DNA of 64,000 nucleotides, taken from positions 62,001 to 126,000 of the forward strand of contig NZ_WWSY01000006.1 in assembly GCF_009876115.1 (NCBI RefSeq), read 5' to 3'. Positions 61,918 to 64,000 of this stretch are shown here, one piece after another. Positions within the stretch are counted from its first letter, which is position 1, and each line of letters opens with the position of its first letter. The notes under the pieces were generated by a model, which was not told the DNA's origin, did not search any database, and was given only the letters and a program-made list of their open reading frames with translations. Position numbers and translations under genes: made by a program. The stretch comes from Collinsella aerofaciens. Its GTDB lineage: Bacteria; Actinomycetota; Coriobacteriia; Coriobacteriales; Coriobacteriaceae.

Positions 61918-63102
61918 TTAACGATACTCGTCCGCCAACTGTTTCCAAGCGGGTAGCGAATTGACAATCGTTTCGTAGCTCACGCAATAGCCCAGGCGGA
62001 ACCAACCCGGCATACCAAAGCTGTCCGAGGGAACCGCAAGCAACTCATACTTCTTTGCGCGCTCGCAAAACGCATTCGCATCGGGCTCCAATGCTTTCAC
62101 CCATAGGTAGAACGCGCCATCCGGCTCAACATAGGTGTAGCCATACTCCGCTAGTGCGTCGGTAAGCGCGGTGCGGTTGCGTGCATAGGCCTCGACATCG
62201 CTCGGTTCATCAATGCAGTCGATGATTACACGCTGGAAGAGGGCCGGTGCGCACACGAAGCCCAGCGTGCGGGCGGCACCGGCGACGGCCGGCATCAGGC
62301 GAGCAGCTTGCGGATTGGTATTGGGGACCAAAATCCAGCCCACACGTTCACCCGGTAGCGAAAGGGACTTGGAATACGAATAGCACACGATGGTGTGCTC
62401 ATAGATCGAAGGCACCCAGGGCACTTCGGCGCCATACACAATCTCACGGTACGGTTCGTCCGAGATCAGCATAATCGGATTCTCGGGATCGCGCTGAGCG
62501 TTGGCCTCGCGCAGAGTATTCGCCAGGCGTGTCAACGTTTCACGCGTATACACGGCACCCGTGGGGTTATTCGGCGAATCGATAATGACCGCCGCTGTCT
62601 TGTCGGTGATCGCCTTGAGCACGTTACCCACGCTCAGCTGAAACGTATCTTCATCGGCGAGCGCCTCGACACACGTACAGCCGGCCTTCTCAATCCAAAC
62701 GCGATACTCCGGAAAGTACGGGGCGATAACGATGACCTCGTCACCCGGATTGGTAACGGCGTTGAGCGTGCAGGTGAGCGAGGCCGCCGCACCTACCGTC
62801 ATAAAGACATCCTTGCCCTCATAGCTCGTGCCAAAGCGACGGTTGAGCGATTCGGCGACGGCTGCTCGACATTGCGGCAGGCCCGGAGCGGGGGTGTAGC
62901 CGTGCAGCTGGTCGCTCGGCAGCTCCAAAGCCTTCTTAATGGATTCAGCCACGGCAGCAGGCGCCGGAACACTCGGGTTGCCCAGCGAGAAATCGAACAC
63001 GTTTTCTGCGCCGATCTGCGCCTTGCGCTCAAGACCATAGCTAAAGATCTCGCGGATGATGGAGCTTTCCGCGCCGCGAGCAAACATGGTTTCGTTGATC
63101 AT
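61918..63102 (-). CDS. Pyridoxal-phosphate aminotransferase, class I/II
   Basis: The 394-residue protein shows 'FSLGNPSVPAP', 'GYTPAPGLPQCRAAVAESLN', 'DSPNNPTGAVY' (PLP Asn), 'ISDEPYREIVYG' (Asp/Tyr) and the Schiff-base Lys in 'SYSKSLSLPGERVGW', as in aspartate-type aminotransferases. The first ~25 residues fit a capped N-terminus. It probably transaminates an aspartate-, alanine- or aromatic-type substrate. ATG 63102 has AAAGGGG; an upstream in-frame start overlaps repeat DNA. Confidence 0.88.
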   Translation of the reverse strand: MINETMFARGAESSIIREIFSYGLERKAQIGAENVFDFSLGNPSVPAPAAVAESIKKALELPSDQLHGYTPAPGLPQCRAAVAESLNRRFGTSYEGKDVFMTVGAAASLTCTLNAVTNPGDEVIVIAPYFPEYRVWIEKAGCTCVEALADEDTFQLSVGNVLKAITDKTAAVIIDSPNNPTGAVYTRETLTRLANTLREANAQRDPENPIMLISDEPYREIVYGAEVPWVPSIYEHTIVCYSYSKSLSLPGERVGWILVPNTNPQAARLMPAVAGAARTLGFVCAPALFQRVIIDCIDEPSDVEAYARNRTALTDALAEYGYTYVEPDGAFYLWVKALEPDANAFCERAKKYELLAVPSDSFGMPGWFRLGYCVSYETIVNSLPAWKQLADEYR

Positions 63103-63163
63103 CTGTTCCCCTTTCGCATAGGCGCTATTGTACGCTTTAGCTGAGCAAAGTACCCCAGCAATG

Positions 63164-63221
63164 TTGATTGGGGACAGACTTAAATACGTGAAAACGCTCA
63201 TTTAAGTCTGTCCCCAATCAA
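63164..63221. repeat. Palindromic repeat 'TTGATTGGGGACAGACTTAAAT'
   Basis: A 22-bp perfect inverted repeat with a 14-base centre, upstream of the aminotransferase; shares the GGGACAG core with the other hairpin families. Confidence 0.8.
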
Positions 63222-63249
63222 CAGACGGCCCCATATCGGCCAAAAGGAA

Positions 63250-63279
63250 AAACCTCCGCAGGTTTCCCAGCGGAGGCTT
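63250..63279 (-). terminator. Intrinsic terminator of ftsH
   Basis: Minus strand: AGCCTCCGC - TGGGAAACC - GCGGAGG, followed by TTTTTCC, 12 bases after the ftsH stop. Confidence 0.9.
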
Positions 63280-63291
63280 TCGCTACAAGAA

Positions 63292-64000
63292 CTATTTGTC
63301 GGCGTCGGTGTTGCCGTCAGCATTGACGGCATTGCCCTCGTCAGCATCCTCAGATGCGGCTTCGGCATCCTCCTGCATGGCCGCCTGCGCAAAAGCCGCG
63401 GCATCGGCCGCCAGCTCCTCCTCACTCATGCGAGGCGCACGCTTCTTAGGCGGCATACCGGCCGCCTTGGCGTTGCGCTCCTCCTTGGCCGCCAGGATAT
63501 CGCCCTCGCGCTCAAGGTAGGCGTCCCACTCGTTATCGAGCAGGGCATTCACGGCATCGCCCTCGACAGTCTCGCGCTCGAGCAACACCTTGGCCATCAG
63601 GTCGAGCTGATCGCGACGGGCATCCAGGATCTCGACAGCACGACGATGGGCCTCGCGCATAATGCGCTGGACCTCGATGTCGATACGGCGCGCCGTCTCC
63701 TCGGAGTAATCCTGATGATCGGCATAGTCGCGGCCCAAGAACACCTGATGCTGCGCCTCACCGAAAACCTGCGTACCCAATTCTTCGCTCATGCCCAGGC
63801 GCGTGACCATCTCGCGCGCCATCTTAGTTGCGCGCTCCAGGTCGTTGCTCGCGCCCGACGTAATGTCATCGCACATGAGCTCCTCGGCCACGCGACCGCC
63901 CAAGAACACGGCGAGCTCGTCGAGCATCTCGTTCTTGGTCTTGAGGAAGTGATCTTCCTGCGGCAGCTGCAGTGTATAGCCCAGAGCCTGACCGCGACTG
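63292..64000 (-). CDS. ftsH: ATP-dependent membrane metalloprotease FtsH, C-terminal part (5' end outside window)
   Basis: The frame runs off the right edge; 235 residues are visible. 'GRVAEELMCDDITSGASNDL', 'GMSEELGTQVFG', 'IDIEVQRIMREAHRRAVEIL' and 'LLERETVEGD' match the M41 peptidase C-terminus, after the 'ALGYTLQLPQED' strand that follows the HExxH helix (not in the window). The last ~60 residues are acidic and Ala-rich and extend beyond the usual end. FtsH degrades misfolded membrane and some cytosolic proteins. Confidence 0.95.
   Translation of the reverse strand, partial: SRGQALGYTLQLPQEDHFLKTKNEMLDELAVFLGGRVAEELMCDDITSGASNDLERATKMAREMVTRLGMSEELGTQVFGEAQHQVFLGRDYADHQDYSEETARRIDIEVQRIMREAHRRAVEILDARRDQLDLMAKVLLERETVEGDAVNALLDNEWDAYLEREGDILAAKEERNAKAAGMPPKKRAPRMSEEELAADAAAFAQAAMQEDAEAASEDADEGNAVNADGNTDADK

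Overview
The window is 64 kb of high-GC bacterial chromosome with tightly packed genes on both strands. It suggests a Coriobacteriia (Collinsella-like) gut actinobacterium. That assignment is an inference from overall gene content and style: Tat/lipobox amino-acid binding proteins, LANTG-anchored surface protein, KUP potassium transporter, YeiH exporter, and many short 'GGGACAG' palindromes between genes. No rRNA operon, prophage, integrase or CRISPR array is visible. Two insertion sequences (IS200-like at 39.2-39.9 kb, IS21-like at 46.4-48.9 kb) are the only clear mobile elements.

Layout. 0-9.7 kb: end of a DeoR regulator, a HAD phosphatase, a two-domain 23S rRNA methyltransferase whose first catalytic domain looks dead, then a leftward block kup - small membrane protein - kdpD - kdpE (potassium uptake and sensing) and a nitroreductase. 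9.9-18.1 kb: an LTA-synthase-like sulfatase, a 1362-residue sortase-anchored surface protein, and a flavodoxin. The surface-protein gene is bracketed by two arrays of ~62-bp hairpin repeats, and beyond these by two inverted copies of a structured element that recurs at 59.2 kb. 18.2-25.7 kb: a heterodimeric ABC exporter, the SRP RNA gene, a TadA-glycerate kinase fusion, tRNA-Ser(UGA), a TetR regulator and LemA. 26-38 kb: ilvE, DedA, cysE, a MarR-controlled second heterodimeric ABC exporter, nitroreductase, a Fis-type regulator with a decayed AAA+ domain, YeiH exporter and a GntR regulator.

39-54 kb is the accessory-rich part: IS200, glmS with GntR-like operator half sites, an amino-acid binding protein plus permease without an ATPase, a LacI regulator, an AT-rich-flanked DUF4143-type ATPase, the IS21 element, a HAD phosphatase, LarE, an AlbA/Schlafen-type ATP-binding regulator preceded by nine copies of a TTTAGAGAGA motif, and a secreted EndA-like nuclease. 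54-64 kb: an EF-G paralogue with altered G motifs, a complete polar amino-acid ABC operon, RlmD, a PHP phosphatase, an aminotransferase and the 3' end of ftsH.

The least explained material is the non-coding structure: the hairpin arrays around the surface protein, the three-copy element with sequence-different but structure-conserved stems, the operator cluster at 52.8-53.0 kb, and several large perfect palindromes.
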